A stretch of 64,000 bases of DNA from Arachidicoccus soli (GCF_003600625.1 NZ_CP032489.1:4030001-4094000); one strand, 5' to 3'; positions 1-8,118 are shown, counted from the stretch's first letter. Numbers and translations are program-made. The notes: generated from the letters alone by a model not told the origin.

Positions 1-340
1 TTATGAGATTGTCCGCTTCCTCTGTCGTAATCTCTGCATCAAAATCATAATCGGCATTCTGTCGATTATCAAACAATAAGCTCGCAATGTCTGATGCTTT
101 CTGTGGGATAAGACCGTTTTTAATAAACAGTTCGGTAAATTTTGTTTTTACTCCCTGATGCGTTTTTGCATATACATCTTTTGTGTATAAAAGGGCTGTC
201 ATGCAATAATAACAAGCATAGTAAGCACGATTAGCTGTTGCAAGTGTAAAACCACCGTTTAAATCGTATTCGGCGTTTTCCAATGCTTCTATTGCTTTAT
301 CCAAAACTTTTTGGACTTCGGTATTCAAAGGCTTATTCAT
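1..340 (-). CDS. HEPN-domain protein (HepT/UPF0332-type toxin candidate), 3' end outside window
   Basis: The frame opens with ATG at 340 and stays open to the window edge, giving 113 visible residues and no stop, so the gene is partial. Its residues 36-48 (motif NRAYYACYYCMTA), KTHQG near 60 and the NRQNADYDF stretch near 90-98 resemble the HEPN domain family (PF05168), small helical proteins that often act as RNases. The start overlaps the stop of the upstream nucleotidyltransferase gene as ATGA, the coupling typical of MNT/HEPN modules, in which the MNT protein neutralises HEPN by modifying it. Toxin activity is inferred from family and partner; the last residues cannot be checked here. Confidence 0.8.
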   Translation of the reverse strand, partial: MNKPLNTEVQKVLDKAIEALENAEYDLNGGFTLATANRAYYACYYCMTALLYTKDVYAKTHQGVKTKFTELFIKNGLIPQKASDIASLLFDNRQNADYDFDAEITTEEADNLI

Positions 341-660
341 ATTGTAATACCGTCTTTACGAATTTCTCTGTAAACACCCAACATAGAGGTTTGCTTTTTA
401 TGAAGCGCTACGGGCAAGGATGATATTGCTACACCATATTTTATGGATAAACGGGAAGAAAGCGGAGATGTTTTTATTAATTCTGCTGAAGCCCTTGTAT
501 CCGGACTATGGAGCACAATCGCAAAATCTATATCGGATTCTTCGTGATAATCGCCTCTTGCATGAGAGCCGAACAATACCAATTCAGCTAATTCATTACC
601 ATAAATTTGCTGAAGATTGGTTTTATACTCCTTTGCTATTTGTGCAACACGATTGTCCAT
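337..660 (-). CDS. MNT-type nucleotidyltransferase (antitoxin candidate)
   Basis: A protein of about 107 residues with the minimal nucleotidyltransferase signature GSHARGDYHEESDID (roughly residues 32-46), that is GS-x-RGD followed by the D-x-D metal-binding pair. MNT proteins of this size partner with HEPN proteins; known MntA antitoxins transfer AMP to the HEPN toxin. The downstream HEPN gene overlaps by four bases, so the two are translationally coupled. A GTG at 664-666 would add two residues, but a TAnnTTTG element covers 666-673, so the ATG at 660 is preferred and the message could be almost leaderless. The pair may be accessory cargo beside the tRNA-Leu gene. Confidence 0.82.
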   Translation of the reverse strand: MDNRVAQIAKEYKTNLQQIYGNELAELVLFGSHARGDYHEESDIDFAIVLHSPDTRASAELIKTSPLSSRLSIKYGVAISSLPVALHKKQTSMLGVYREIRKDGITI

Positions 661-665
661 AACCA

Positions 666-673
666 CAAAGGTA
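666..673 (-). promoter_or_regulatory. Minus-7 promoter element of the MNT/HEPN pair
   Basis: TACCTTTG on the minus strand is a perfect match to the Bacteroidota minus-7 consensus TAnnTTTG. It lies about six bases before the ATG at 660, which implies a very short or absent leader. I see no clear minus-33 TTTG at the usual distance. Confidence 0.45.
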
Positions 674-717
674 AAGAAAATCTGTTTAATGCTGATACTT
701 CATTACGCTAAACGGCT

Positions 718-903
718 TTAGACTTTTTTGTTTTCCAATATCGCAAGCGCTTCCTTGTTGAAGTTTTTTTGGATAGCATCTTTGGGTTTTACATAAGTAA
801 AAATCCCCGCTGCTTTTCTTTGATCAGATTCTTTGCCCCATTCAAAGGTGTACCAAACTTTCTGTTTGTTCCTTGACTTTTTGGCTGTGATAATAATACC
901 CAT
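718..903 (-). pseudogene. Truncated tyrosine recombinase (N-terminal arm-binding stub)
   Basis: A 61-residue frame. Its pattern, a charged basic N-terminus followed by GIFTYVKPKD and then FNKEALAILENKK, resembles the N-terminal arm-DNA-binding part of Bacteroidota phage and transposon tyrosine recombinases, where an 'N-K-E-x-L-A-x-A/L-E' helix follows a K-P-K segment. The usual protein is 350-430 residues; the SAM-like and catalytic domains are absent, because a stop at 718 is followed at once by the MNT gene promoter. The gene starts about 150 bases from the 3' end of tRNA-Leu, the normal position for an integrase of a tRNA-integrated element. Assignment is by pattern memory and is moderate; it could instead be a stand-alone small protein. 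Confidence 0.5.
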
Positions 904-928
904 TTTCTTGAGTTTTTATATCACCAAC

Positions 929-996
929 TGTCCGCCATTTGTCCGTCAAAAACAGCGGAAACAAGTGGAAATAAGCGTAAAAAATCACGGCGGACA
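929..996. repeat. Inverted TGTCCGCC repeats near the recombinase stub
   Basis: TGTCCGCC at 929-936 recurs inverted as GGCGGACA at 989-996, and a near copy (TGTCCGTC) starts at about 940. The repeats lie between the recombinase stub and the tRNA-Leu gene, where arm-type integrase or excisionase sites are expected. Function is inferred from position only. Confidence 0.35.
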
Positions 997-1003
997 TATT
1001 ATA

Positions 1004-1037
1004 AAAATCCCGTAAGTAATTGACTTACAGGATTTTA
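1004..1037. terminator. Stem-loop behind tRNA-Leu
   Basis: AAAATCC-C-GTAAGT pairs with ACTTAC-A-GGATTTT around a five-base loop, a 13-pair stem with one mismatch. On the minus strand it begins 15 bases past the tRNA 3' end, so it is likely the tRNA terminator. The A/T tracts on both ends would let it work in both directions. Confidence 0.55.
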
Positions 1038-1051
1038 TAACGGTTTCAGTG

Positions 1052-1135
1052 TGCGGAAGAGGAGATTCGAACTCCCAAGCCCTAACGGGCACTACCACCT
1101 CAAAGTAGCGCGTCTACCAATTTCGCCACCTCCGC
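1052..1135 (-). tRNA. tRNA-Leu (anticodon GAG)
   Basis: The minus strand folds as an 84-base type II tRNA. The acceptor stem is GCGGAGG with CTTCCGC plus discriminator A. The anticodon stem-loop is CTACT-TTGAGGT-GGTAG with anticodon GAG, the variable arm is long as in leucine tRNAs, and the T arm is GGGAG-TTCGAAT-CTCCT. CCA is not encoded. Its 3' end faces the MNT/HEPN and recombinase-stub segment, as expected for an integration target. Confidence 0.95.
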
Positions 1136-1142
1136 AGGAGCG

Positions 1143-1150
1143 CAAAAATA
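1143..1150 (-). promoter_or_regulatory. Minus-7 element of tRNA-Leu
   Basis: TATTTTTG on the minus strand matches TAnnTTTG and lies seven bases before the mature tRNA 5' end. No well-spaced minus-33 TTTG is visible. Confidence 0.4.
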
Positions 1151-1256
1151 AGGTTAAGTTTGCAAACAGAAATATTTTGAACTCCGGTTTTCTTTCGAAA
1201 GAAAAATAATTCTTTGTAAATTGCTTCTTGCAATTTCAAAATTAAAAAACCCAACC

Positions 1257-3038
1257 ATGCAGCCCACTAGGCTTTTTGACGCAGTAGCCTATCAATTAGA
1301 AAATTTTCCTAAAAAGGATATGCTTGCTACTAAGCAAAACGGGCAATGGGCAAAGTTGAGTACACATCAAACTCAACAGTATATCAATAAGTTAAGTGCC
1401 GGGCTTTTACAGCTTGGTATAGGTGCAAATAATTTTTCTGTAGAAACGGCCGATAAAATTGCAATCATTGCAAATAGCTGTCCTGAATGGCTCATCACGG
1501 ATATGGCCGTGCAGCAATTGGGAGCAATACTTATTCCTATTTATCCAACCACCAACGAAACAGAATTAGCATTCATCTTAAATGAAGCGGAAGTAAAATA
1601 TGTTTTTATTGGCAATCAGTTGCTATTAAACAGGTATCAATCCACCATACAAAAGATTTCTTCAATAAAAAACACATTCTCTTTTGATGAAACCACAGTT
1701 GATAATTGGAAAGGAATTATGGTATCTGCAACTGAGGCATCTATACAAAAAGTAGAAGAAATAAAAGCCCATATTAGCAGCGAATATATTGCCACCATTA
1801 TTTACACCTCCGGCACTACTGGTGTTCCAAAAGGAGTGATGCTTTCACATAAAAATATTATGAGTTGTGCAATGTTTTCAAAAGAAAGCTTCCCCTTGCC
1901 CGATAATCCAGAGATGCGCGCTTTAAGCTTTTTACCACTTAATCATATTTTTGAAAAATGCTTAAGTTATATATATTTATATAGTGGTATCAGTATTTAT
2001 TTTGCTGAAGGTCTAGATAAAATTGGAGATAATATTCGAGAGGTGCAACCGCACATTTTTACTTGTGTTCCCCGTTTACTGGAAAAAGTATTTGAAAAAA
2101 TACTGAATGCCGGTTATCAATTAAAAGGGGCAAAGAAGAAAATATTCTTCTGGTCTGTTAACCTGGCCAAAAAATATGATAATCGAAAAAAACATAATCC
2201 CTTATATTTATTAAATTTAAAAATAGCCAATAGGTTGGTTTTTTCTAAATGGAGAAAAGCATTAGGTGGGCATATCGATTATATTATCACTGGTGGAGCT
2301 GCTTGTCCCGAAAACCTGTTACGTATTTTTAATGCTGCCAAAATACCCGTTTATGAAGGTTATGGCCCAACAGAAAATAGTCCTGTAATTTCTGTCAATC
2401 GAGCAGTGAATAATCAATCATTATATGGGACTGTGGGTCCTGTCATTGATGGCTTACAACTAAAATTAGAGCCCGATGGCGAGATTTGTGTAAAAGGGCC
2501 AACTGTTATGATGGGATATTATAAAAATGAACAACTTACTCAAGAATCGATTATTGATGGGTGGTTACATACTGGAGATATCGGTTCTTTGATAGAGGGG
2601 AGATACTTAAAAATCACAGATAGGAAAAAGGAGCTTTTCAAGACATCCAATGGTAAATATGTAGCACCTCAACCACTGGAAAATAAATTAAAAGAAAGTT
2701 ATTTGATAGAACAGGCAATTGTTGTGGGTGCAGAACAAAAATATGTAAGTGCTTTAATTGTACCTTCTTTTTCAGCCTTGAAAGCTTGGATGGAGCGGCA
2801 TCACTTAGTTTTTGAAAATAATGAACAGGCCATTCGACATGTTGAAGTGAGAAAGCATTATTCATCCATAATTAAAGAGGCTAACAAACTCTTTAATCCG
2901 CACGAGCAAATAAAAAAACATATTTTATTGTCTAATGAGTGGTCAACAGAAACCGGAGAACTTACACCCAAATTAAGTTTGCGTAGAAAAGTTGTGGTCG
3001 AGAAATACAAAGAAAAAATTAATAAATTATTTCCCTGA
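1257..3038 (+). CDS. Long-chain acyl-CoA synthetase (AMP-forming)
   Basis: A 593-residue member of the ANL adenylating superfamily, expected to activate long-chain fatty acids to acyl-CoA through an acyl-adenylate at the inner face of the membrane. The P-loop YTSGTTGVPKG lies near residue 182, the GYGPTENSP motif near 368, the ATP-binding WLHTGDIG near 434, and the hinge and C-terminal segment DRKKELFKTSNGKYVAPQPLE near 455. Length matches bacterial FadD15-like enzymes. ATG 1257 is chosen because the upstream in-frame TTG only adds a low-complexity tail. The gene stands alone between tRNA-Leu and a convergent small membrane gene. Exact chain-length preference is not readable from sequence. 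Confidence 0.92.
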   Translation: MQPTRLFDAVAYQLENFPKKDMLATKQNGQWAKLSTHQTQQYINKLSAGLLQLGIGANNFSVETADKIAIIANSCPEWLITDMAVQQLGAILIPIYPTTNETELAFILNEAEVKYVFIGNQLLLNRYQSTIQKISSIKNTFSFDETTVDNWKGIMVSATEASIQKVEEIKAHISSEYIATIIYTSGTTGVPKGVMLSHKNIMSCAMFSKESFPLPDNPEMRALSFLPLNHIFEKCLSYIYLYSGISIYFAEGLDKIGDNIREVQPHIFTCVPRLLEKVFEKILNAGYQLKGAKKKIFFWSVNLAKKYDNRKKHNPLYLLNLKIANRLVFSKWRKALGGHIDYIITGGAACPENLLRIFNAAKIPVYEGYGPTENSPVISVNRAVNNQSLYGTVGPVIDGLQLKLEPDGEICVKGPTVMMGYYKNEQLTQESIIDGWLHTGDIGSLIEGRYLKITDRKKELFKTSNGKYVAPQPLENKLKESYLIEQAIVVGAEQKYVSALIVPSFSALKAWMERHHLVFENNEQAIRHVEVRKHYSSIIKEANKLFNPHEQIKKHILLSNEWSTETGELTPKLSLRRKVVVEKYKEKINKLFP

Positions 3039-3050
3039 GGCATTCCTTAT

Positions 3051-3275
3051 TTATTGTCTCCAGCCCATAATATCAGCAAGAACAATAAATGCAAATAATG
3101 CTGTACCGGCATACACTACTATTCTAAAAAATTTGCCTCTTTTTTGTTGCATAAAATTTTCAAACTTAGCTTGTCTTTGCGTAGATAAGCTTACTTTTCT
3201 ACGCACCATTAAAAATAAGTAAATGAAGACGACTAATACAATCAAATCATCTACATGTCCGCCTAAAAATTGCAT
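3051..3275 (-). CDS. Small two-helix membrane protein, unknown function
   Basis: A 74-residue protein with one hydrophobic helix near residues 8-25 (VDDLIVLVVFIYLFLMV), a basic linker rich in K, R and Q, and a second helix near 50-70 ending ADIMGWRQ. I do not recognise a named family. It lies 13 bases from the convergent acyl-CoA synthetase stop and 24 bases beyond the purD stop on the same strand, so it may be read through from purD. Confidence 0.6.
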   Translation of the reverse strand: MQFLGGHVDDLIVLVVFIYLFLMVRRKVSLSTQRQAKFENFMQQKRGKFFRIVVYAGTALFAFIVLADIMGWRQ

Positions 3276-3299
3276 TTTTAATAATTTCTATTCTTTTCT

Positions 3300-4574
3300 T
3301 TATTCAAATTCATAACCAATATCTTTTCTGAAATTCATTCCTTCAAAAGAAATTTCTTTTAATAGTTTTTTCGATTGTTTTGCAGCATCATTAATATTGT
3401 CGCCAAAAGAAGTAACAGCCAAAACACGCCCACCATTCGTCACGACATTTCCATTATGTTCTTTTGTGCCAGCATGAAAAACGATAGAATCGGTTGGAAT
3501 ATTTTGCGGCAAAGAAATAACTTTTCCCTTTTCATAATCCCCCGGATAACCACCACTCACAGCAACTACCGTTGCACAAGCACGGTCATCTGTTTCAATA
3601 ATTTGTTGGGGTAAGTTACTATTTTCCATAGCGACGAAAAGAGCTACTAAATCATTCTTCAATCTTGGAATAACGACTTCTGTTTCCGGGTCGCCCATTC
3701 TGCAATTATATTCAATCACCATTGGCTCACCCTTTACATTAATCAATCCAAAAAAAACAAACCCTTTATAAACAATCTTTTCTTTTGCTAGGCCTTCAAT
3801 TGTTGGTCGAATGATCTTTGTTTCAATTTTTTGCATGAAATCATCATTCACAAAAGGAACCGGCGTAACACACCCCATTCCCCCCGTGTTTAATCCAGTG
3901 TCACCTTCACCAATACGTTTATAATCTTTGGCGTGGCCAAGAATTTTATATTCTTTACCATCTGTCAACACAAAAACACTCACTTCAATTCCATCCAGAA
4001 ATTCTTCAATAACTACTTTAGAAGAAGCTTCACCAAATTGCTTATGCAAAATCATTTCTTCAAAAACTTGTAAGGCTTCTACATGGGATTGTGCAATCAC
4101 AACGCCTTTGCCCGCGGCTAGACCATCCGCTTTTAATACGATAGGAAGAGAATGCTGTTGAATATATACTTTGCCATCTTCAAAATTCTCTTTATTAAAT
4201 TCTGCGTAGCCAGCAGTAGGAATCTCGTGACGTTGCATAAATTTTTTAGAGAAAGCTTTGCTTCCTTCTAGCTGCGCAGCAAATTTTGAGGGTCCAACGA
4301 CAATACCATTCCAATCATTTTGCGCTTTAAAAAAATCATATACTCCATTGACCAAAGGGTCTTCCGGCCCAACAACAATCATTTCAATTTGATTATTTAA
4401 ACAAAACTCTTTTTGTTCTTCAAACTCATTTACCCCAATGCCTACATTTTCTCCAAACATAGATGTCCCGGCATTTCCAGGTGCAATAAATAGTTTATTA
4501 CACAGAGGGCTTTGCTTTATTTTCCAGGCTAAAGCATGTTCTCGTCCACCCGCGCCCAATAGAAGTATATTCAT
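3300..4574 (-). CDS. purD: Phosphoribosylamine-glycine ligase (GAR synthetase)
   Basis: A 424-residue ATP-grasp enzyme that joins glycine to phosphoribosylamine, step two of purine synthesis in the cytosol. The start MNILLLGAGGREHALAWK carries the N-terminal nucleotide-fold loop. Further family blocks are EEFLDGIEVSVFVLTDG, the glycine-rich GEGDTGLNTGGMGCVTP and EYNCRMGDPETEVV. Length is typical. The codon at 4575-4577 is also ATG and would add one Met. The gene lies downstream of tRNA-Glu with the group II intron between them. A second purine gene of the purF type lies far off at 58530. Confidence 0.97.
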   Translation of the reverse strand: MNILLLGAGGREHALAWKIKQSPLCNKLFIAPGNAGTSMFGENVGIGVNEFEEQKEFCLNNQIEMIVVGPEDPLVNGVYDFFKAQNDWNGIVVGPSKFAAQLEGSKAFSKKFMQRHEIPTAGYAEFNKENFEDGKVYIQQHSLPIVLKADGLAAGKGVVIAQSHVEALQVFEEMILHKQFGEASSKVVIEEFLDGIEVSVFVLTDGKEYKILGHAKDYKRIGEGDTGLNTGGMGCVTPVPFVNDDFMQKIETKIIRPTIEGLAKEKIVYKGFVFFGLINVKGEPMVIEYNCRMGDPETEVVIPRLKNDLVALFVAMENSNLPQQIIETDDRACATVVAVSGGYPGDYEKGKVISLPQNIPTDSIVFHAGTKEHNGNVVTNGGRVLAVTSFGDNINDAAKQSKKLLKEISFEGMNFRKDIGYEFE

Positions 4575-4675
4575 CATTTAAAGGTTTGTTCGTTAAATAT
4601 AGGGTGCGAAAATAACAAGCAATTTTTATATGGTAGGCTTTAGAGGCGTTTTTTCCGTTAAAATAGGGGTAGGAA

Positions 4676-4741
4676 GGTAGCGATTATTTCGCTACCTGAC
4701 CTCCCACACCACCGTACGTACGGTTCCGTATACGGCGGTTC
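4676..4741 (-). other. Group II intron domains V and VI
   Basis: Domain V reads ACCGCCGTA ... TACGGTGGT as the lower stem, with an upper stem capped by an AACC loop. Domain VI follows as GGTAGCG-loop-CGCTACC and carries the expected branch-point region. These are the catalytic core and branch-point domains of the ribozyme. Confidence 0.7.
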
Positions 4742-4750
4742 TATTAACTT

Positions 4751-6184
4751 TTACGTTGGAGAACTACTTTCCTGAGAAGCTGTGTAGACTTTATAGGCAT
4801 CTACGAAGCTAAAAAGTCGTAGCTCATCAAAATATTTCTTAGGAAATGCGAGATTCATGTGTGAGGCACCGGAGTTGAACCACGGTCCACGCTGATTAAA
4901 GGCAGAGCGAACTGCATGCTCCTCGGATAGCCCACCTTTACGGAGGTTCAAGAATCTTGTCCAATTGCGTTTCCATTGTCGCCAAAGAATGTTGCGTAAG
5001 CGGTGTCGAATCCATTCGTCCAAATCTTGGCTGAGGGATTTCATATCTGCAGGACGGTAGTAGTTAAACCAACCTCGTATAACGGGATTAAGATCGTTGT
5101 GGATAAATCCAGGTAAACTACGCCCACGGCCTTGATGGAATAGGTCTCTAAGTGTTTCCTTTAAACGAGTAACGCTTTTAGGAGCAACTCGAATACCCAT
5201 TTGTTTTCCCTTCTTATAATAGAAGGAGAAACCGAGAAACTTCCGTTTTACCGGTCTGTCGACCTTACTCTTTTCCTTGTTTACTTTCAGTTTCATCTTT
5301 TTCTCGACAAAATTCTGAATGGAGGCGGCAGCCCTATCACCTGCTCTTTTCGTCTTCACATACACATTAACATCATCAGCATAACGGCAAAATCGATGGC
5401 CACGTTTTTCCAATTCTTTGTCTAGTTCATCGAGCACGATATTAGACAAGAGTGGACTACAAGGGGACCCTTGTGGAGAGCCCTTTGATCGATCTTCAAT
5501 TAGTCCATCTTTCATCATTCCGGCAGTTAAATATCCATGGATGAGTTTGTGAATTTCTCGTTCTCCCGGCGTTTTTAGCATGATTTTGCTCATTAGTCTA
5601 TCGTGAGGAATCTCATCGAAGAATTTTGAGAGGTCCATGTCGATAACAATCCGATATCCCTCTTCCTGATATCCTTTTGCTCGCTTTACCGCATCGATCG
5701 CTTTGCGACCCGGACGAAAGCCGAAGCTATTGTCCGAGAAGGTTGGCTCCCAGATTGGGGTAAGGACTTGCAATAGAGCTTGTTGCAGAAACCTGTCTAA
5801 TACTGTAGGAATACCTAACATGCGCACACCACCGTCTGGCTTGGGTATCTCTACCTTCTTGACTGGCTGCGGTTTGTATTTTCCTTGTTTCAGCTGCTGC
5901 TCTATTGTCGGCCAATTTTTCCTTAGAAATAATTTTAGATCTCCTACTTCCATCCCATCTACTCCGGCAGCTCCTTTATTGTCTACGACTTTAATGAAAG
6001 CTTCATTCAAGTTATCAATGTTTAGGAGTTTGTCAATTAAGCGGAGTTCAGGGGGATTACTTCCTTTCTCTATGCGGTCACCAGCAACGGCACCATCGAG
6101 GGCCCTTGCCTCTTCCGGAGGTTTTACATCCCTTGATGATGAAGATTTTTCCACCTTCTTTTCTGCTTCTGACTGTTGATTCAT
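4751..6184 (-). CDS. ltrA: Group II intron reverse transcriptase/maturase
   Basis: A 477-residue protein. The reverse-transcriptase domain spans roughly residues 60-330: GAAGVDGM block, IPKPDGGVRMLGIPTVLDRFLQQA, FGFRPGR, the DMDLSKFFDEIPH block, SPQGSPCSPLLSNI and the catalytic RYADD at about 267-271. A maturase X domain with GWFNYYRPAD and RRQWK-like basic segments follows. There is no HNH endonuclease, as in class C introns. It binds its intron RNA, aids splicing and primes reverse transcription at the target. The first 50 residues are a low-complexity charged extension longer than in many class C proteins. The frame is intact. Confidence 0.95.
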   Translation of the reverse strand: MNQQSEAEKKVEKSSSSRDVKPPEEARALDGAVAGDRIEKGSNPPELRLIDKLLNIDNLNEAFIKVVDNKGAAGVDGMEVGDLKLFLRKNWPTIEQQLKQGKYKPQPVKKVEIPKPDGGVRMLGIPTVLDRFLQQALLQVLTPIWEPTFSDNSFGFRPGRKAIDAVKRAKGYQEEGYRIVIDMDLSKFFDEIPHDRLMSKIMLKTPGEREIHKLIHGYLTAGMMKDGLIEDRSKGSPQGSPCSPLLSNIVLDELDKELEKRGHRFCRYADDVNVYVKTKRAGDRAAASIQNFVEKKMKLKVNKEKSKVDRPVKRKFLGFSFYYKKGKQMGIRVAPKSVTRLKETLRDLFHQGRGRSLPGFIHNDLNPVIRGWFNYYRPADMKSLSQDLDEWIRHRLRNILWRQWKRNWTRFLNLRKGGLSEEHAVRSAFNQRGPWFNSGASHMNLAFPKKYFDELRLFSFVDAYKVYTASQESSSPT

Positions 6185-6655
6185 AGTGATGATTTTAATC
6201 CGTTCGTTAATAGTTCGGCCCTTCGTCCTTTCCGTGAGTCTTCCTGCGTTTCCTTTTTCGTCGGTCGCATAGCTCGTCTCGGGCTTACTATGGCCTCTGC
6301 TGACTTCTGATATCTTAGCCTGATGTTGCCATCAGGGTTGTTCCGGTGTAGAATACCGCGTGCTCCTCCCGCAAACGGGGTATCAGATCTCCCCGGGTAA
6401 GATGCATTTCTGTCACGCTTATACATGCCGTATTTACTGCCTACCTTCCCGTGTAAGTATCGGACTTTAGAGATAATTGCCTCCTCATCCAGATAGACAG
6501 CCTCATACGATTCCTGTGCGTCATGTCAGCGCTTTGCCTGCGGCTTCCTTCAGATTCCCAGTCACCCGGGACACCTTTGCCGTTCGGCTAATTGTTCCCC
6601 TTACCGGGCCAATAGGAATCTTTCATCCCCTAGAAATGCACCATGCCGGGCGCAC
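6185..6655 (-). ncRNA. 5' ribozyme part of the group II intron (domains I-III)
   Basis: The 470 bases between the intron 5' end and the maturase start hold the structured RNA domains rather than protein genes. The sequence is clearly more GC-rich than the flanks and dense in short complementary blocks. Open frames across it in both directions have no recognisable protein pattern. Confidence 0.7.
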
Positions 6656-6657
6656 AA

Positions 6658-6693
6658 TACAAAAGCCCGACCTTCATTAGAAAGCCGGGCTTT
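6658..6693 (-). terminator. Terminator of tRNA-Glu and intron target
   Basis: On the minus strand AAAGCCCG pairs with CGGGCTTT around a partly paired interior, followed by TTGTATT and then the intron 5' end. It ends the tRNA-Glu transcript 24 bases past the tRNA and provides the stem-loop that class C introns recognise. Confidence 0.8.
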
Positions 6694-6716
6694 GCAACTT
6701 TTAAACCTTTCCTTTG

Positions 6717-6788
6717 TAGAGCGTACGGGAATCGAACCCGTGATTCCTCCGTGAAAGGGAGGTGTCTTAACCCCTTGACCAACGCTCC
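6717..6788 (-). tRNA. tRNA-Glu (anticodon TTC)
   Basis: The minus strand folds as a 72-base tRNA. The acceptor stem GGAGCGT pairs with ACGCTCT (last pair G-T), with discriminator A. The anticodon arm is CCTCC-CTTTCAC-GGAGG with anticodon TTC, and the T arm is ACGGG-TTCGATT-CCCGT. CCA is not encoded. Confidence 0.96.
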
Positions 6789-6807
6789 GTTGCTTGTTTT
6801 GGGATGG

Positions 6808-6838
6808 CAAAGGTATAATATTTTACATCATAGCCAAA
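6808..6838 (-). promoter_or_regulatory. Promoter of tRNA-Glu
   Basis: Minus strand: TTTG, 19 bases, TACCTTTG. This is a full match to the Bacteroidota housekeeping promoter (TTTG-N19-TAnnTTTG) and lies 20 bases before the mature tRNA. It is the best promoter match in the window. Confidence 0.75.
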
Positions 6839-6967
6839 TTTTTTTCTCTTTTCTATTTAAAAAAATATTTTATTCTTCTTCTTATTGAATAAAAAGAAAA
6901 GCAAATTTGCTCCTAAATTCGGCTAAAATTCCTAACAAACAATCATTACTCATCAAATCGTTAAAGA

Positions 6968-6999
6968 TTTGCTATAAGTGCTGTTTTTATGTAAATTCG
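6968..6999 (+). promoter_or_regulatory. Probable gap promoter
   Basis: TTTG at 6968-6971, 20 bases, then TAAATTCG at 6992-6999, one base off TAnnTTTG. It lies 34 bases before the gap start codon. Confidence 0.45.
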
Positions 7000-7032
7000 C
7001 TCCGCATTATTAAACAAACTAAAAAAAAAGAT

Positions 7033-8043
7033 ATGAGTTCAGTAAAAGTTGCGATTAACGGATTCGGCCGTATCGGTCGTTTAGTTTTCCGTCAAATCTA
7101 CAACATGGAAGGCATTGAAGTCGTTGCTATCAACGATCTTACCAGCCCTGCTACACTAGCGCACTTATTAAAATATGACAGCGCTCAAGGCCGTTTTCAC
7201 GGAGAAGTAAAAAGTACAGAAAACGCAATATTGGTAAATGGAGAGAAAATTAACATTTATGCGCAAAGAGATCCTTCTCAAATTCCTTGGGGGGAACACG
7301 ATGTGGATGTTGTAATTGAAAGTACCGGTTTCTTTGCTGATAAAGATAAAGCTGAGGCACACATTAAAGCGGGCGCAAAAAGAGTTGTTATTTCCGCGCC
7401 GGCAACAGGAGATTTAAAAACTATCGTATTTAATGTAAACCATGAAATATTAGATGGTTCTGAAACAATTATCAGTTGCGCTTCTTGTACAACTAATTGT
7501 CTTGCTCCAATGGCTAAAGCATTAAACGATGCATTTACGATTGAAGTCGGAAGCATGACTACAGTACACGCTTATACAAACGACCAAAATACTTTGGATG
7601 CACCACATCCAAAAAATGATCTACGTCGTGCACGTGCAGCGGCCCAAAATATTGTACCCAATTCCACCGGTGCAGCGAAAGCAATTGGATTGGTTTTACC
7701 TGAATTGAAAGGGAAATTAGATGGGGGCGCACAACGTGTTCCAACTATTACCGGCTCTTTAACTGAATTAACTGCAATTCTTGCTAAAAAAACTACAGCA
7801 GAAGAAGTAAATGCTACAATGAAAGCTGCCAGCAATGAAAGTTTTGGTTATAATGAAGATCAAATTGTAAGTACCGATATCATTGGTATTCATTTCGGTT
7901 CTTTGTTTGATGCAACACAAACAAAAGTTATTACTGTTGGAGATCACCAATTGGTAAAAGTAACCAGCTGGTATGATAATGAAATGAGTTATGTTTCTCA
8001 ATTGGTACGTACTGTACACCATTTTGCGAAATTAATTTCTTAA
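7033..8043 (+). CDS. gapA: Glyceraldehyde-3-phosphate dehydrogenase
   Basis: A 336-residue enzyme of glycolysis that converts glyceraldehyde-3-phosphate, NAD and phosphate to 1,3-bisphosphoglycerate. The Rossmann start [18 protein letters not shown] and the active-site block [12 protein letters not shown], with the catalytic Cys near 152, are clear. The C-terminal half has the usual THPKN-like, [10 protein letters not shown] and [15 protein letters not shown] segments. The frame is open further upstream to 6907, but the ATG at 7033 gives the family N-terminus and the promoter lies just before it. A strong terminator follows the stop, so the gene is probably monocistronic. Confidence 0.97.
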   Translation: MSSVKVAINGFGRIGRLVFRQIYNMEGIEVVAINDLTSPATLAHLLKYDSAQGRFHGEVKSTENAILVNGEKINIYAQRDPSQIPWGEHDVDVVIESTGFFADKDKAEAHIKAGAKRVVISAPATGDLKTIVFNVNHEILDGSETIISCASCTTNCLAPMAKALNDAFTIEVGSMTTVHAYTNDQNTLDAPHPKNDLRRARAAAQNIVPNSTGAAKAIGLVLPELKGKLDGGAQRVPTITGSLTELTAILAKKTTAEEVNATMKAASNESFGYNEDQIVSTDIIGIHFGSLFDATQTKVITVGDHQLVKVTSWYDNEMSYVSQLVRTVHHFAKLIS

Positions 8044-8062
8044 GGTCATTTTGAAATTTCTT

Positions 8063-8100
8063 AAAGCCTGTTCAAAATTAATTGAACAGGCTTTGTATTT
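8063..8100 (+). terminator. Terminator of gap
   Basis: AAAGCCTGTTCAA pairs perfectly with TTGAACAGGCTTT around a six-base loop, followed by a T-rich tail. It lies 20 bases after the gap stop. Confidence 0.85.
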
Positions 8101-8118
8101 TTACAGAAATATTTATTT

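Larger units (their letters stand above)
4663..6655 (-). mobile_element. Class C group II intron
   Basis: The minus-strand intron starts with the conserved 5' end GTGCGCCCGGCATG at 6655 and ends near 4663 with ...CCTACCCCTAT, about 1.99 kb. It encodes a maturase without an endonuclease domain in domain IV and has a domain V-like hairpin (about 4700-4741) and a domain VI hairpin (4676-4696). The 5' exon next to it is the rho-independent terminator of tRNA-Glu, the target preference known for bacterial class C introns. Both RNA ends and the ORF look intact, so the element may still splice and move. The 3' boundary could shift by one or two bases. Confidence 0.9.

Noticed and set aside
420-662. 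Open frame on the plus strand
   Set aside because: It is the antisense of the MNT gene, with no family pattern of its own.
833-1015. Open frame on the plus strand across the recombinase stub
   Set aside because: It is antisense and crosses the inverted repeats; no recognisable protein.
5703-6179. 158-residue plus-strand frame opposite the maturase
   Set aside because: It is antisense to the reverse transcriptase, low-complexity and without family signature.
6181-6426. 81-residue frame just upstream of the maturase
   Set aside because: It lies in the intron ribozyme domains; GC-rich structured RNA gives long frames by chance.
6477-6810. Frames over the intron 5' end and tRNA-Glu (both strands)
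   Set aside because: They cross intron RNA, terminator and tRNA; not coding.
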